64,000 bases of DNA from positions 2,799,937 to 2,863,936 of the forward strand of contig NC_066856.1 of assembly GCF_001640805.2 (NCBI RefSeq), given 5' to 3'. Positions 39,401-46,261 of this stretch are shown here, piece by piece. The number at the start of each line of letters is the position of its first letter. Positions within the stretch are counted from its first letter, which is position 1. The DNA is from Lates calcarifer. Lineage: Eukaryota; Chordata; Actinopteri; Centropomidae. The notes under the pieces are model-generated. The model made no database searches and had not been told where the DNA came from. It was given only the letters and a program-made list of their open reading frames with translations. The position numbers were made by a program, and so were the translations under genes.

Positions 39401-42400
39401 CACTTCTGGGTTACAGAAGGCAGGAATAAGTCTGCCTCAGGGTATCTGCCTTTGGAGAGCTGTATCAGTCAAACACCCAACAGTGACATTATCAGCAATA
39501 TTGTGCTTTGTGTCTTTTTCCCACTCACTCTTTCCTCTCTGTCTCTGTCTTCCTTCCACCTCCCCTCCCTCTCCCTACCAGATATTTGAAGGGAACAGCA
39601 ACTACGACACTCCTGAGCTGAGGACAGTGGAGTCCCTGCTGACCCGTTTCATCAGAATTTACCCAGAGAGGGCCACTCCTGCTGGCATGGGATTGCGACT
39701 TGAGCTCCTGGGCTGCGAGATTGAAGGTAAACTGGAACCCCAGTTAGGATATCTATTTAAATCAATGTTGCATTCTCTGTGTTCTATCTAAGGTTTTTTG
39801 CAAAATATGCAAAAAAGACAAGTAGCAGCAGCATATCTGTCATTTCTACCTGTGGTACGGATTTTTCAACCAGCAGAAAATATGTTTCTACCAATGGCAG
39901 CAAACTTACCACCCACAGTGAAACCTTTTTTCCATTCTGATGACATTTCCAGCTGTTGCAATGCTTTAACCACAGTAATGACATTTTCACTCTTGGTGGT
40001 GACATGATTACATCTTTATCATTTTTCTTAGAATAATATAATGACTTTACTGGGCACACCTAGACTCAGTGTATTTATCCACAGATGGCATCTACATGTG
40101 TTCAAATCTGACATGTCGTGACACACACACAGGTGAGCTATCAGCCTGGCTAATGACAAGCTTACGCTTCATGTCTTTGCCACAGTCCAGGTTATTTAAA
40201 GATGTGTGTGAGGGCTCCCTGTTTTGAGCCCACAGCTGTCCAGCTCCCACTCTTTATCCCTACAAGGGACAGTTGTCTTGTCTCCCTGTTACATCAAAGC
40301 TGCCCTCATAGCTAGCCACTTCTAGAGGGGATCAAATGAAAGCCCACCTGGCCCTGTAGGATTATTGCAGCCTGGCCCCCATCTCACTCTTCCCAACCTA
40401 TGCATGGCTTTCTTCTTTCAAAGGACCGCACACACTTTGCTATCTTCAAAATTACCCCTATTTTTTTTCTTGCTCTTTATCTGTCTCTCTCAAAGCTGAT
40501 GTAGCACAGAAACAGCTCAGAGATACAAGAATGTGTAGCGCACTAGCCCTAAGTGGATTTACATATTGGATTTCAGGGAGGCCTATTCCGTTGTAAGCCT
40601 CATGGACTCCCACCGGGAGCTTTAGTCTGATGATAATGCTTGTTTTCAGTGTTAATACCAAACACACACATACTCACACAGACATATACACACTGAGCAA
40701 CCGCAATCACCTTGCCAAACATGTGGTTACAGGCATGTATACACAATCATGCGCATACACAGGTGCTTTTACTAGTGTGGGCAAGCGTGTGTGTGTGTGT
40801 GTGTGTGTGTCTCTAAGAAGCCATAGTAGGAGGGCTAAATCCTCATTTCTGTGAGAGGCTCCCCTGACGCAGTGCTGACCCCATCCCTGACCTTCCCCAC
40901 CCTGAATCTGACAGGGGTTGATCTGCCTCATATTTCATCTAGCACGGGGAGAGTGCAAGAGTATTGGCTCACACACATCCACACACTCACAATCTCACAC
41001 ACACAGATACGGCACAAATACATTTTTCAGGCAGTTTCCCCCTATCTGTCTGTGCCTCTCTCTCTCCCCACCTCCCACCTCATCTTTTTCCCTCTGCACT
41101 GGGGAAGCCCGTTCATTACTCAGTCAGTGTAAACACACACAAATACACACACACCGCAGGACGGCTGTGCGGCAGCGGAGTGTGGCGTGGATCTAGGGCT
41201 TTGCCCACATCCAAGTGTAATGCAGCCATAATGATAGGCCACTACGGCAGCCAGGGGCCCTGCCTATAGCCAATCCCGAGCCCTGTTTCTGCATCTTTGA
41301 GTTTCAGCCGCCCTAGCCCAAAGTACCATGCCTCAGCTTCAGCTCTATTTATACACCCACACCTCCACAGCTTGATAAAAAGAGGGATGGTAATAGCTCA
41401 GGCCTTGATTGAAACCTAGTGTGTAACTGTGGGCAGAGCATGCTGAGATTATGTATATGATTTCCACACTTTTTTTTTCAGTTTCTATTTTGACTATGAA
41501 GCCAGCTGGAAACCCACCTTTTCAGACTACATCTACATGTTAGCTCTCCTTACATTTCATTTTATTTTTACTCTAGCACTGATAACACCCTAGTGTTTAT
41601 TTGTGTAAGAGACACTCACTTAAAATTCTTGATGACATTTAGCTCTTGTACCAATCATGTTTGAACACTTTTATTGTATGTAGCTTTGGACAAAAAGCAA
41701 ATGAATGTAGTGTAATTTCAAACCCTGCAACATTTTCCCTCTAAATCTCAGTCTGTCATTTGTGGCAAGAACATGATCAGATAGTGATCAGATGAAACAA
41801 CAGGAATGAAACGTTATACAATAGCCAGTGGTGTACATTAACTTGCCTTGTCTAAACCATAAAGGAAAACACAGAAATGATGGTTTGCTTCTAATTTTAA
41901 ATGGGAACAAAATCACAAAGCCATTAAGCTCATCCCCTCCAGCCCCTGAATCATTCTCTGTGTGTCTCTCTTCCTCATCTTTACAGCTCCTACACTCCCG
42001 CCTACCACAGTAGTACCGAACACTACTCCGTCGGACGAGTGTGATGACGACCAGGCAAGCTGCCACAGTGGCACAGGTGATGACTACGATGTGACAGGTG
42101 CTAACATCGCCCTCATGAGACTGCAACCCCACTCCCGCTCCCCCACACCCCCATTGCCCTTCCTTCTGCTATGGCTCACACTTCTGCTCAGCTCAATTCA
42201 ATGCCACTGCCACTTTCCCAGCTTCACCGCTCTCTACTACAGTTTTATTTGATACTGCAGCTAATCTGCCATCCACTGCGCACATTCGCAAGCACACGTG
42301 CATGCACTCTCATGCGCACTGGCATGTGCACAGCTCTCATTAGTTGCACCTGTAGTCCCCACCTCCCTTTTCAGTCTGTCCCCTCTTAAGCCCACCTCTG

Positions 42401-43671
42401 CCAACTCACAGGAGAGCATTATCACACTTGCACCAGAGATCACTAACTGTGCACATCTACACACACATGCCTCTAGACCTACCAACAGTGAGCTCCCTCT
42501 CTCTTTTCTTTCATTTTTCACCTGCCTTGTCCTCCTGCACCTTCTTTTCCACTTACTCCTCTTGGCCTAATTTCCCACTAACCCAGTAAGTCTCTGAGCC
42601 TGCACTGCTGCCTGCACTCCCCATTAACCAGCAGTCTCCAATGATGAGCATGGCACCGTCTCAGTCACGTGTTCTTAAAGTGTTACCTAAGACAGATATA
42701 CAGAGGGAGGGTACTTCTAAGATTGAAGGAAAGACAAAGCATGAGCTGATTAGCAAAATTTAGTTAGCATGGATACATTCAGTGCATGGGTACAGGTACA
42801 TGAAAAACTTTCTCTATGCCAGGTGAGGCTAACTCTGCTGATTTGTTGTGATAGGTGGTACCAGCATGCCAGAGGCCACTACTGCTGAAGTGGATACCAT
42901 CCCAGGTGAGCAGAGATTTGTGTATTTTTCTTTTTCAACAATTCCACATCTCACTAAGCACTGAACGAAATGCCTTTAAATATTACATGCCAGAATGTTG
43001 AAACATGGAGTAAATATTAAACTGCTCAAGGTTTTTTGGAATTAATTTTCATAGATTTATCACACCAGCATACCTTCGTTAATGATTGCCAGCTCTCTCC
43101 TCTGATGTGTGTCTGTTATTAAAGCTGATGATATGGCCCTGAGAAGCTCCCGCTGACGGGGTGAGGGAGGTTGTGTGATGCAGGGCTAGCTGATGATTAG
43201 CACTGGTGCTCTGCTGCTGCCTTCTCAGCATAATCACTAATCACTGGGCCGACACTGACACACACACTAAACACACACATAGACACACACACAACAGTAC
43301 AAAACAGGAAAGCACAATGCAAATGACCACAGGAAATTAGTTGTGCTTTGGGGCCACATGCACAGACACACACGCATAGCGCTGTCTCCTATAGCAGGTT
43401 GATGAGGCTGCAGCCAGCTGAGAGGCTGTGCCCCAGTCTGACCTTGGCTAATGGGCCATAGGCTCCACCCAGCCCCCTTCACTCTATCAGCTGGCTCTGT
43501 GGTCTGTCTGCAGTCTGCTGGGGCACCAGCTAATGTAATAGATGAGAGCTGAGGTGCGGGTGTGTGTATGCATATTTGTGTGTATATGAACATAACCAAG
43601 TGTCTGCAGATAAACACTTATCTGTCTGACTTTTCATTTCAAGAGTCTCAAACCGTGCATGCTAATCAGTT

Positions 43672-43707
<36 letters not shown>

Positions 43708-46261
43708 CCATGTGTCCGTCCACCTCTGAGTGGGTACGTGCGTGCCGTGCAGCCTAATCTCAGAGGACGTAGTTTCCTTTGGCATTCAGCAAGAAAAAGT
43801 CTCTTTTTCTTTTCTTCAAATGGCCAAGTGAGTCATGTGGCTGCTCATCTTATCCAGCGCTGGTTGGTAGCCTCAGTCAAAGCCTCCCAAGAATGGAACA
43901 AAAAAAATGCCAAAGCCATTATAATTGGGAATGGGATTTCTCCATGAAGAAAGTGGCTTGGCGTCCGAAATGTGGCTCCACATGGGAATTCCATCCTTTG
44001 TGTTTAATGGGTAAATAGAGTCGTTGCCTGCAAAAGCTAGTTAAAACCTTCCCATTATTTAAGGGAATATTGGCTGATATATTCAGTCATTTGGAGAGCC
44101 ACCTCATTGCATCTCCAAAGGCATCTCTTTCTTGAGTATAAAGCCGTGGTGAAAATCCCAAACACCTCACTCTCTTGTGTTCCTTGGAAGTCTTTCTTTA
44201 TCCAGTGTGAAAAGTATTAAAGCCTGAGCTCCCACACATTTTCTTGCCTCCACCGAGACTTCTTCAGCACGGCGTGTGTCCTGTGGGGGACTGCATTGTT
44301 GGAATGGGGCCCTGGCACTGTTACCATAGCTGTCCTCAAACCTCAAGTCCCTCCTCTCATTAAAATCCTGAGCTCTCTGCGGGTTGTTATGAATGTTGCT
44401 TTCTCAACTGGACACCATGTCCAGACCCCATCCTCCTCTTCCCCTGCGCCTGTCTTTGTGCAGTGTCTGTTCTTAATGTTCCTCCATACCTCTCTTTATG
44501 TTGCCTGTTCCATTCATTAAAGGAGATCATTAACTATAGCCAAGATATAAGGTCTACATGAGGTCTGCGCTGACAGTTCACTCTCTTTTTCATGTCAGAG
44601 TTGTAACTTGCCATCTATCCCAGTCTGTGTCTCCCTCCTGAGTTAGCTGTTTTCATGTTCCACAGCTGTGGAGGAGGTTATGACCCACAGATCTTTGCTG
44701 CCCTCTAGTGTTTATAGTTAGTCAGGACGAGTAGAGGAGGCCCTAAAGTGTAGCCTGCAGTCAAACCATGACATGCCCTCAGGTCATTGTTCGGGTAAAG
44801 CCCAGCACTCTTGGCAAACGCTTATTCTGTAATAAGAGAATGATGAAATCTGATCTCCTCTGACACATGATCTTGACTTTTCTTCAATATATTTGCAGCT
44901 TTTCTCTGGTTTGCCTGTGACTTCGGGTGGGCCAATGACCCGTCCTTCTGCAGCTGGACATCCGAGGACACTGGCTCTAGGTGGCAGATCCAGTCCAGTG
45001 GCACCCCTACCCTCAACACTGGACCCAACATGGATCACACAGGTGAGAGCCATGCTCAAACAGGCTATACAAAAAAATGTTCAACCTTCTGACACAGTAC
45101 GTGCTGAAAGTCAAACTTCTGTTCTGTCAGTTACACAAGTTCTTTTATCCAACAGGTGGATCAGGGAACTTCATCTACACCTTGGCAACAGGTCCCCAAG
45201 AGACAGAGGTGGCTCGGCTGGTCAGCCCTGTGGTCAGCTCCCCGGACTCAGACCTGTGTGTGTCCTTTTGGTACCACATGTTCGGGTCGCACATTGGCAC
45301 ACTGCATATCAAACAGCGCAAACAGACAGTTGATGGACCGGCTGACATCCTGCTGTGGACGGTCAGTGGTCACCAAGGCAACCGCTGGAGAGAAGGTCGT
45401 GTCTTTGTGCCTCGTACCAACAAACCCTATCAGGTAAATCAAAATCTCATGAATTTTAGAGTTAAAGCTGGCCTGCCTTTCAGTCTAACTTGTTTCGGCA
45501 TTTACCACTATACCTGTGCTCTTTCCATTGTGGCTTTTAAGAAAAGGTAGCCGAAAAGTCACTCTGTGCTTTTTTAAGGTGGTGATCGAAGGTCTGGTGG
45601 AGAGAAAGAGCTGGGGAGACATTGCTGTAGATGACATTAAGGTTCTCAATGGGCTCAGCATGACGGACTGTAAAGGTGAGGCTTTAAGTGTTCATAGGAA
45701 GAATACCTCCATTCAGTTCTTGATCTGAAAAATGACTATACGTTTTTGACTGCAGCTTTTTATTTTTCAACACTGTATTCATTTAGACTTTCTTTTTGAA
45801 CAGATCCTGATGTACCCACTGAGCCCATGCTACCAGAGGATAGTTTCAATGAAATCAGTAAGTCATTTCACCTGGAGGATTTATTTACCAACACAGCAAT
45901 CTCTTTTCCAAGCCCATGATCGTTTTTATTTTCACGTCTCATTCTCCTCCTCTGCTTCTGTCTCTCCCCTACAGTGGAAGACATCACTGAATACCCAGTG
46001 TTTGTGGAGACCAACCAGATCAGTGGGGCAGGCAATATGCTGAAGACACTCGACCCCATCCTCATCACTATCATTGCTATGTCTGCCCTGGGGGTCTTCC
46101 TGGGTGCCATCTGTGGTGTGGTCTTGTACTGCGCCTGCTCACACGGAGGCATGTCAGACAGGAACTTATCAGCCCTGGAGAACTATAATTTTGAACTAGT
46201 GGATGGTGTCAAACTAAAGAAGGACAAACTCAATGTACAGAGCTCATACTCAGAGGCTTGA
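9308..46261 (+). CDS. nrp1: Neuropilin-1, spliced coding region (15 exons, 5' end outside window)
   Basis: Type I membrane co-receptor that pairs with plexins for class 3 semaphorins and with VEGF receptors for heparin-binding VEGF forms, acting in axon guidance and vessel growth. The exons join as 9308-9489, 16301-16529, 19478-19633, 22298-22464, 31797-31952, 34013-34157, 37862-38193, 39582-39726, 41987-42097, 42855-42905, 44899-45042, 45156-45433, 45579-45675, 45804-45857 and 45975-46261. All have AG acceptors and GT donors, and the phases match at every junction. Together they give about 843 codons covering CUB1 (second half), CUB2, two F5/8 C domains, MAM, the transmembrane helix and the tail. 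The tail ends Gln-Ser-Ser-Tyr-Ser-Glu-Ala, which is the NRP1 type; NRP2 ends Cys-Cys-Ser-Glu-Ala. One base too many in the second exon interrupts the frame. The a/b ohnolog is not resolved. The signal peptide and first CUB1 exons must lie upstream of the window. Confidence 0.96.
12385..12419. repeat. (CA)n microsatellite
   Basis: CA units with one AT interruption near the end. Confidence 0.95.
12786..12852. repeat. Perfect 19-bp G/C-only inverted repeat
   Basis: The left arm is C6-A-C5-A-C6 (12786-12804). The right arm is its exact reverse complement, G6-T-G5-T-G6 (12834-12852). A 29-bp spacer separates them. It could form a hairpin or G-quadruplex/i-motif structures. Confidence 0.9.
12917..12938. 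repeat. (GT)n microsatellite
   Basis: Eleven GT units. Confidence 0.9.
15779..15831. repeat. Compound (GT)n(GA)n microsatellite
   Basis: About ten GT units followed without a gap by about sixteen GA units. Confidence 0.95.
15944..15968. repeat. (CA)n microsatellite
   Basis: CA units, 330 bp before the CUB2 exon. Confidence 0.9.
16301..16529 (+). CDS. nrp1: nrp1 exon 4-equivalent: start of CUB2 (a2), with a one-base frameshift
   Basis: Encodes the first two thirds of CUB2. From the acceptor, the phase set by the previous exon reads Gly-Pro-Glu-Cys-Ser-Arg-Asn-Phe, matching the NRP1 start of CUB2. From 16325 the homologous frame is shifted by one base: Ser-Ser-Asn-Ser-Gly-Val-Ile-Lys-Ser-Pro-Gly-Phe-Pro-Glu-Lys-Tyr, then Leu-Glu-Phe-Glu-Ser-Phe-Glu-Leu and Phe-Cys-Arg-Tyr-Asp-Arg-Leu-Glu-Ile-Trp-Asp-Gly. 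The exon is therefore 229 bp where 228 is expected, with the extra base in the TTTCTC run at 16321-16326. Read literally, the first frame reaches a stop (TGA, within Met-Ser-Glu of the true frame). The acidic residues that bind calcium in CUB2 (Glu of Glu-Phe-Glu-Ser; Asp of Arg-Tyr-Asp) are present. A likely N-glycosylation sequon (Asn-Phe-Ser) sits at the defect. Donor GGAG|GTGAGC, phase 1. Confidence 0.94.
16530..19477 (+). other. nrp1 intron within CUB2, 2.9 kb
   Basis: No gene was recognised. It contains a poly-T run at 18496-18514 and a long pyrimidine-rich stretch around 18830-19060 that creates spurious open frames on both strands. It ends with a good polypyrimidine tract and CCAG at 19477. 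Confidence 0.8.
18496..18514. repeat. Poly-T run
   Basis: Nineteen consecutive T. No flanking retroposon body was recognised. Confidence 0.9.
19478..19633 (+). CDS. nrp1: nrp1 exon 5-equivalent: end of CUB2
   Basis: Completes CUB2. It begins with TC of a split valine codon, then Gly-Pro-Tyr-Ile-Gly-Arg-Tyr-Cys-Gly-Gln and Thr-Pro-Gly-Arg-Ile, and carries Thr-Asp-Ser-Ala-Ile-Ala-Lys-Glu-Gly-Phe-Ser-Ala-Asn-Phe-Thr. The Asp of Thr-Asp-Ser is the third calcium-coordinating acid of the NRP1 a2 domain, and Asn-Phe-Thr is an N-glycosylation sequon at the position of the human one. Both ends are in phase 1. Donor GAGG|GTGAGC. Confidence 0.96.
19634..22297 (+). other. nrp1 intron (CUB2 to b1), 2.7 kb
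   Basis: No neuropilin exon is present. A short CA repeat lies at 20400-20415. The minus strand holds an unexplained 201-codon open frame at 21583-22188, described separately. The intron ends with a long CT-rich tract and TCAG at 22297. Confidence 0.75.
22298..22464 (+). CDS. nrp1: nrp1 exon 6-equivalent: first part of b1 (F5/8 type C) domain
   Basis: Opens the b1 discoidin domain with Asp-Phe-Asp-Cys, then Leu-Gly-Met-Glu-Ser-Gly-Glu-Ile and Ser-Asp-Gln-Ile. The b1 pocket binds peptides ending in arginine (VEGF-A165, processed semaphorins). Its residues equivalent to human Tyr297 and Trp301 (in Ser-Gln-Tyr-Asn-Pro-Ser-Trp), and Thr316 and Asp320 (in Trp-Thr-Pro-Ala-Glu-Asp), are all present. 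It ends Glu-Trp-Ile-Gln in phase 0 with donor CAG|GTACCA. The human sequon next to Trp301 is not kept (Asn-Pro-Ser). Confidence 0.97.
27449..27488. repeat. (CA)n microsatellite
   Basis: CA units with a central TATA interruption. Confidence 0.9.
28182..28200. repeat. (CA)n microsatellite
   Basis: About nine CA units. Confidence 0.85.
31797..31952 (+). CDS. nrp1: nrp1 exon 7-equivalent: middle of b1 domain
   Basis: Starts Val-Asp-Leu-Gly and is 52 codons, phase 0 at both ends. It carries Gly-Thr-Gln-Gly-Ala-Ile-Ser-Gln-Glu-Thr-Arg-Arg-Ile-Tyr, in which the Ser, Thr and Tyr equivalent to human Ser346, Thr349 and Tyr353 complete the pocket that holds the C-terminal carboxylate of ligands. It continues Lys-Ser-Tyr-Lys-Val-Asp-Val-Ser-Ser-Asn-Gly-Glu-Asp-Trp. 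Donor AAG|GTAGGA is strong. Because both ends are in phase 0, skipping would keep the frame but destroy the ligand pocket. Confidence 0.97.
31953..34012 (+). other. nrp1 intron within b1, 2.1 kb
   Basis: I recognise no gene, transposon or repeat array of note in this stretch. Acceptor ATCACAG at 34012. Confidence 0.75.
34013..34157 (+). CDS. nrp1: nrp1 exon 8-equivalent: end of b1 domain
   Basis: Begins Val-Phe-Gln-Gly-Asn-Thr-Asn-Pro-Thr-Asp. It carries the discoidin-domain end signature Thr-Arg-Phe-Ile-Arg-Ile-Arg-Pro, Trp-Glu-Thr-Gly-Ile, and Arg-Phe-Glu-Val-Tyr-Gly-Cys, whose cysteine closes b1 by pairing with the first cysteine of the b1 opening exon. It ends after Lys-Ile-Ser plus one base (phase 1). 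The donor CAG|GTTGGT departs from consensus at +3 and +4 and looks weak. Reading through it would add only four codons before a stop at 34169-34171. Confidence 0.96.
35719..35743. repeat. (CA)n microsatellite
   Basis: Twelve CA units. Confidence 0.9.
36855..36932. repeat. Imperfect inverted repeat of about 34 bp with a 9-bp loop
   Basis: The left arm 36855-36888 pairs with the right arm 36898-36932 with about three mismatches and one bulge. The arms start GTTTGAGCACCA and end TTTAACC. The loop is C-rich. It may be a MITE relic or a small hairpin RNA. Confidence 0.8.
37862..38193 (+). CDS. nrp1: nrp1 exon 9-equivalent: most of b2 (F5/8 type C) domain
   Basis: The largest coding exon (332 bp). 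It starts Glu-Tyr-Pro-Cys-Ser-Gly-Met-Leu-Gly-Met-Val-Ser-Gly, then Asp-Ser-Gln-Ile-Thr, Asn-Glu-Trp-Leu-Gln-Val-Asp-Leu-Gly, Ile-Ile-Gln-Gly-Gly-Lys-His-Arg-Glu-Asn-Lys-Val-Phe-Met and Gly-Tyr-Ser-Asn-Asn-Gly-Ser-Asp-Trp. These are hallmarks of neuropilin b2, which supports heparin and VEGF binding next to b1. It ends in phase 0 with donor AAG|GTGAGA. No damage was seen. Confidence 0.97.
38194..39581 (+). other. nrp1 intron within b2, 1.4 kb
   Basis: No conserved neuropilin exon is present. A 48-bp segment at 39206-39253 is bounded by a good acceptor and donor and is treated as a candidate cryptic exon. A C/T-rich tract runs into the acceptor at 39581. Confidence 0.75.
39206..39253 (+). other. 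Candidate cryptic or poison exon in b2 intron
   Basis: A 48-bp segment sits between a pyrimidine-rich stretch ending TGCTTGCAG and the donor AAAG|GTGTGT. Spliced between the neighbouring phase-0 exons it would read Arg-Ile-stop, so it cannot be an ordinary coding exon. In another frame it reads a charged peptide (Glu-Asp-Leu-Arg-Gln-Glu-Leu-Lys), which may be chance. There is no evidence of use beyond the splice-site look. Confidence 0.2.
39582..39726 (+). CDS. nrp1: nrp1 exon 10-equivalent: end of b2 domain
   Basis: Begins Ile-Phe-Glu-Gly-Asn-Ser-Asn-Tyr-Asp-Thr-Pro-Glu-Leu-Arg-Thr. It carries Thr-Arg-Phe-Ile-Arg-Ile-Tyr-Pro-Glu-Arg-Ala-Thr and ends Leu-Glu-Leu-Leu-Gly-Cys-Glu-Ile-Glu, the closing cysteine of b2. 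The 145-bp length equals the homologous last exon of b1 (34013-34157), reflecting the ancient duplication of the discoidin domains. Phase 0 start, phase 1 end, donor GAAG|GTAAAC. Confidence 0.97.
39727..41986 (+). other. nrp1 intron (b2 to linker), 2.3 kb
   Basis: No exon was recognised. A GT repeat lies at 40786-40811 and scattered CA clusters at 40950-41160. Acceptor TTTACAG at 41986. Confidence 0.78.
40786..40811. repeat. (GT)n microsatellite
   Basis: About thirteen GT units. Confidence 0.9.
41987..42097 (+). CDS. nrp1: nrp1 exon 11-equivalent: linker with glycosaminoglycan site
   Basis: Encodes the flexible Thr/Pro-rich linker after b2, then Asp-Glu-Cys-Asp-Asp-Asp-Gln-Ala-Ser-Cys-His-Ser-Gly-Thr-Gly-Asp-Asp-Tyr. 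The Ser-Gly (codons at 42067-42072), flanked by acids, matches human Ser612, which carries heparan or chondroitin sulfate. I end the exon at 42097 because this keeps the residues present in mammalian NRP1 (Gly-Asp-Asp-x-x-x-Thr-Gly-Gly). A second donor 21 bp earlier (after 42076, ACAG|GTGATG) has the same phase and arguably a better consensus than ACAG|GTGCTA. Confidence 0.94.
42098..42854 (+). other. nrp1 intron (linker), 0.76 kb, open frame continues into it
   Basis: The frame of the preceding exon stays open to a TGA at 42250-42252, adding about 51 codons. These include the hydrophobic run Leu-Pro-Phe-Leu-Leu-Leu-Trp-Leu-Thr-Leu-Leu-Leu near 42154-42189. The rest of the intron shows nothing recognisable. 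The acceptor at 42854 (TTGTTGTGATAG) has a poor pyrimidine tract. Confidence 0.7.
42855..42905 (+). CDS. nrp1: nrp1 exon 12-equivalent: small linker exon
   Basis: A 51-bp exon in phase 1 at both ends. It reads Gly-Gly-Thr-Ser-Met-Pro-Glu-Ala-Thr-Thr-Ala-Glu-Val-Asp-Thr-Ile-Pro and aligns with the human linker Thr-Gly-Gly-Thr-Thr-Val. It extends the Ser/Thr-rich spacer before MAM. The donor CCAG|GTGAGC is strong but the acceptor tract is weak, so skipping is plausible and would keep the frame. In human this is the exon whose intron read-through makes the soluble form s12NRP1. Here read-through would add 19 residues to a stop at 42962-42964. Confidence 0.9.
42906..44898 (+). other. nrp1 intron (linker to MAM), 2.0 kb
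   Basis: No exon was recognised. A GT repeat lies at 43677-43706 and short CA runs at 43258-43295. No canonical AATAAA was seen close behind the read-through stop at 42962. Acceptor TTTGCAG at 44898. Confidence 0.75.
43677..43706. repeat. (GT)n microsatellite
   Basis: About fifteen GT units in the linker-to-MAM intron. Confidence 0.9.
44899..45042 (+). CDS. nrp1: nrp1 exon 13-equivalent: start of MAM (c) domain
   Basis: Begins Ala-Phe-Leu-Trp-Phe-Ala-Cys-Asp-Phe-Gly-Trp, matching the NRP1 MAM opening Phe-Asn-Cys-Glu-Phe-Gly-Trp, followed by Phe-Cys-Ser-Trp and Trp-Gln-Ile-Gln. It ends Asp-His-Thr plus one base. MAM domains promote receptor dimerisation. Phase 1 at both ends, donor ACAG|GTGAGA. 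This exon opens a tight cluster of five exons separated by introns of only 113-145 bp. Confidence 0.95.
45156..45433 (+). CDS. nrp1: nrp1 exon 14-equivalent: core of MAM domain
   Basis: Reads Gly-Ser-Gly-Asn-Phe-Ile-Tyr, then Val-Ala-Arg-Leu-Val-Ser-Pro-Val-Val, Phe-Trp-Tyr-His-Met-Phe-Gly-Ser-His-Ile-Gly-Thr-Leu, and Gly-His-Gln-Gly-Asn-Arg-Trp-Arg-Glu-Gly-Arg-Val, ending Pro-Tyr-Gln in phase 0 (donor CAG|GTAAAT). All are typical of the neuropilin MAM fold. The 278-bp length and phases fit the family. Confidence 0.96.
45579..45675 (+). CDS. nrp1: nrp1 exon 15-equivalent: end of MAM domain
   Basis: Reads Val-Val-Ile-Glu-Gly, then Gly-Asp-Ile-Ala-Val-Asp-Asp-Ile-Lys-Val and ends Met-Thr-Asp-Cys-Lys plus one base. 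Ile-Ala-Val-Asp-Asp-Ile is the MAM closing signature, and the final cysteine closes the domain. The acceptor follows a T6 run (TTTTTTAAG). Donor AAAG|GTGAGG, phase 1. Confidence 0.95.
45804..45857 (+). CDS. nrp1: nrp1 exon 16-equivalent: juxtamembrane acidic exon
   Basis: A 54-bp exon reading Asp-Pro-Asp-Val-Pro-Thr-Glu-Pro-Met-Leu-Pro-Glu-Asp-Ser-Phe-Asn-Glu-Ile, phase 1 at both ends, with acceptor GAACAG and a strong donor (A|GTAAGT). It forms part of the poorly conserved stalk between MAM and the membrane. The homologous human exon 16 is reported to be skipped in one NRP1 isoform, and here too skipping would preserve the frame. Confidence 0.9.
45975..46261 (+). CDS. nrp1: nrp1 exon 17-equivalent: stalk, transmembrane helix, tail and stop
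   Basis: A split Met codon is followed by Glu-Asp-Ile-Thr-Glu-Tyr, a short stalk, then Leu-Lys-Thr-Leu-Asp-Pro-Ile-Leu-Ile-Thr-Ile-Ile-Ala-Met-Ser-Ala and the helix motif Gly-Val-Phe-Leu-Gly-Ala-Ile-Cys-Gly (GxxxGxxxG, the neuropilin dimerisation motif), ending Leu-Tyr-Cys-Ala-Cys. The cytoplasmic tail of about 44 residues carries Glu-Asn-Tyr-Asn-Phe-Glu-Leu-Val-Asp-Gly-Val-Lys-Leu-Lys-Lys and ends Tyr-Ser-Glu-Ala at the TGA (46259-46261). The last three residues bind the PDZ protein GIPC1 in mammals. This tail separates NRP1 from NRP2. Confidence 0.98.

Noticed and set aside
44893..45333. 146-codon open frame across the first MAM exons
   Set aside because: Out-of-frame shadow of the MAM exons. 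The correct frame and splice sites give clear MAM sequence.
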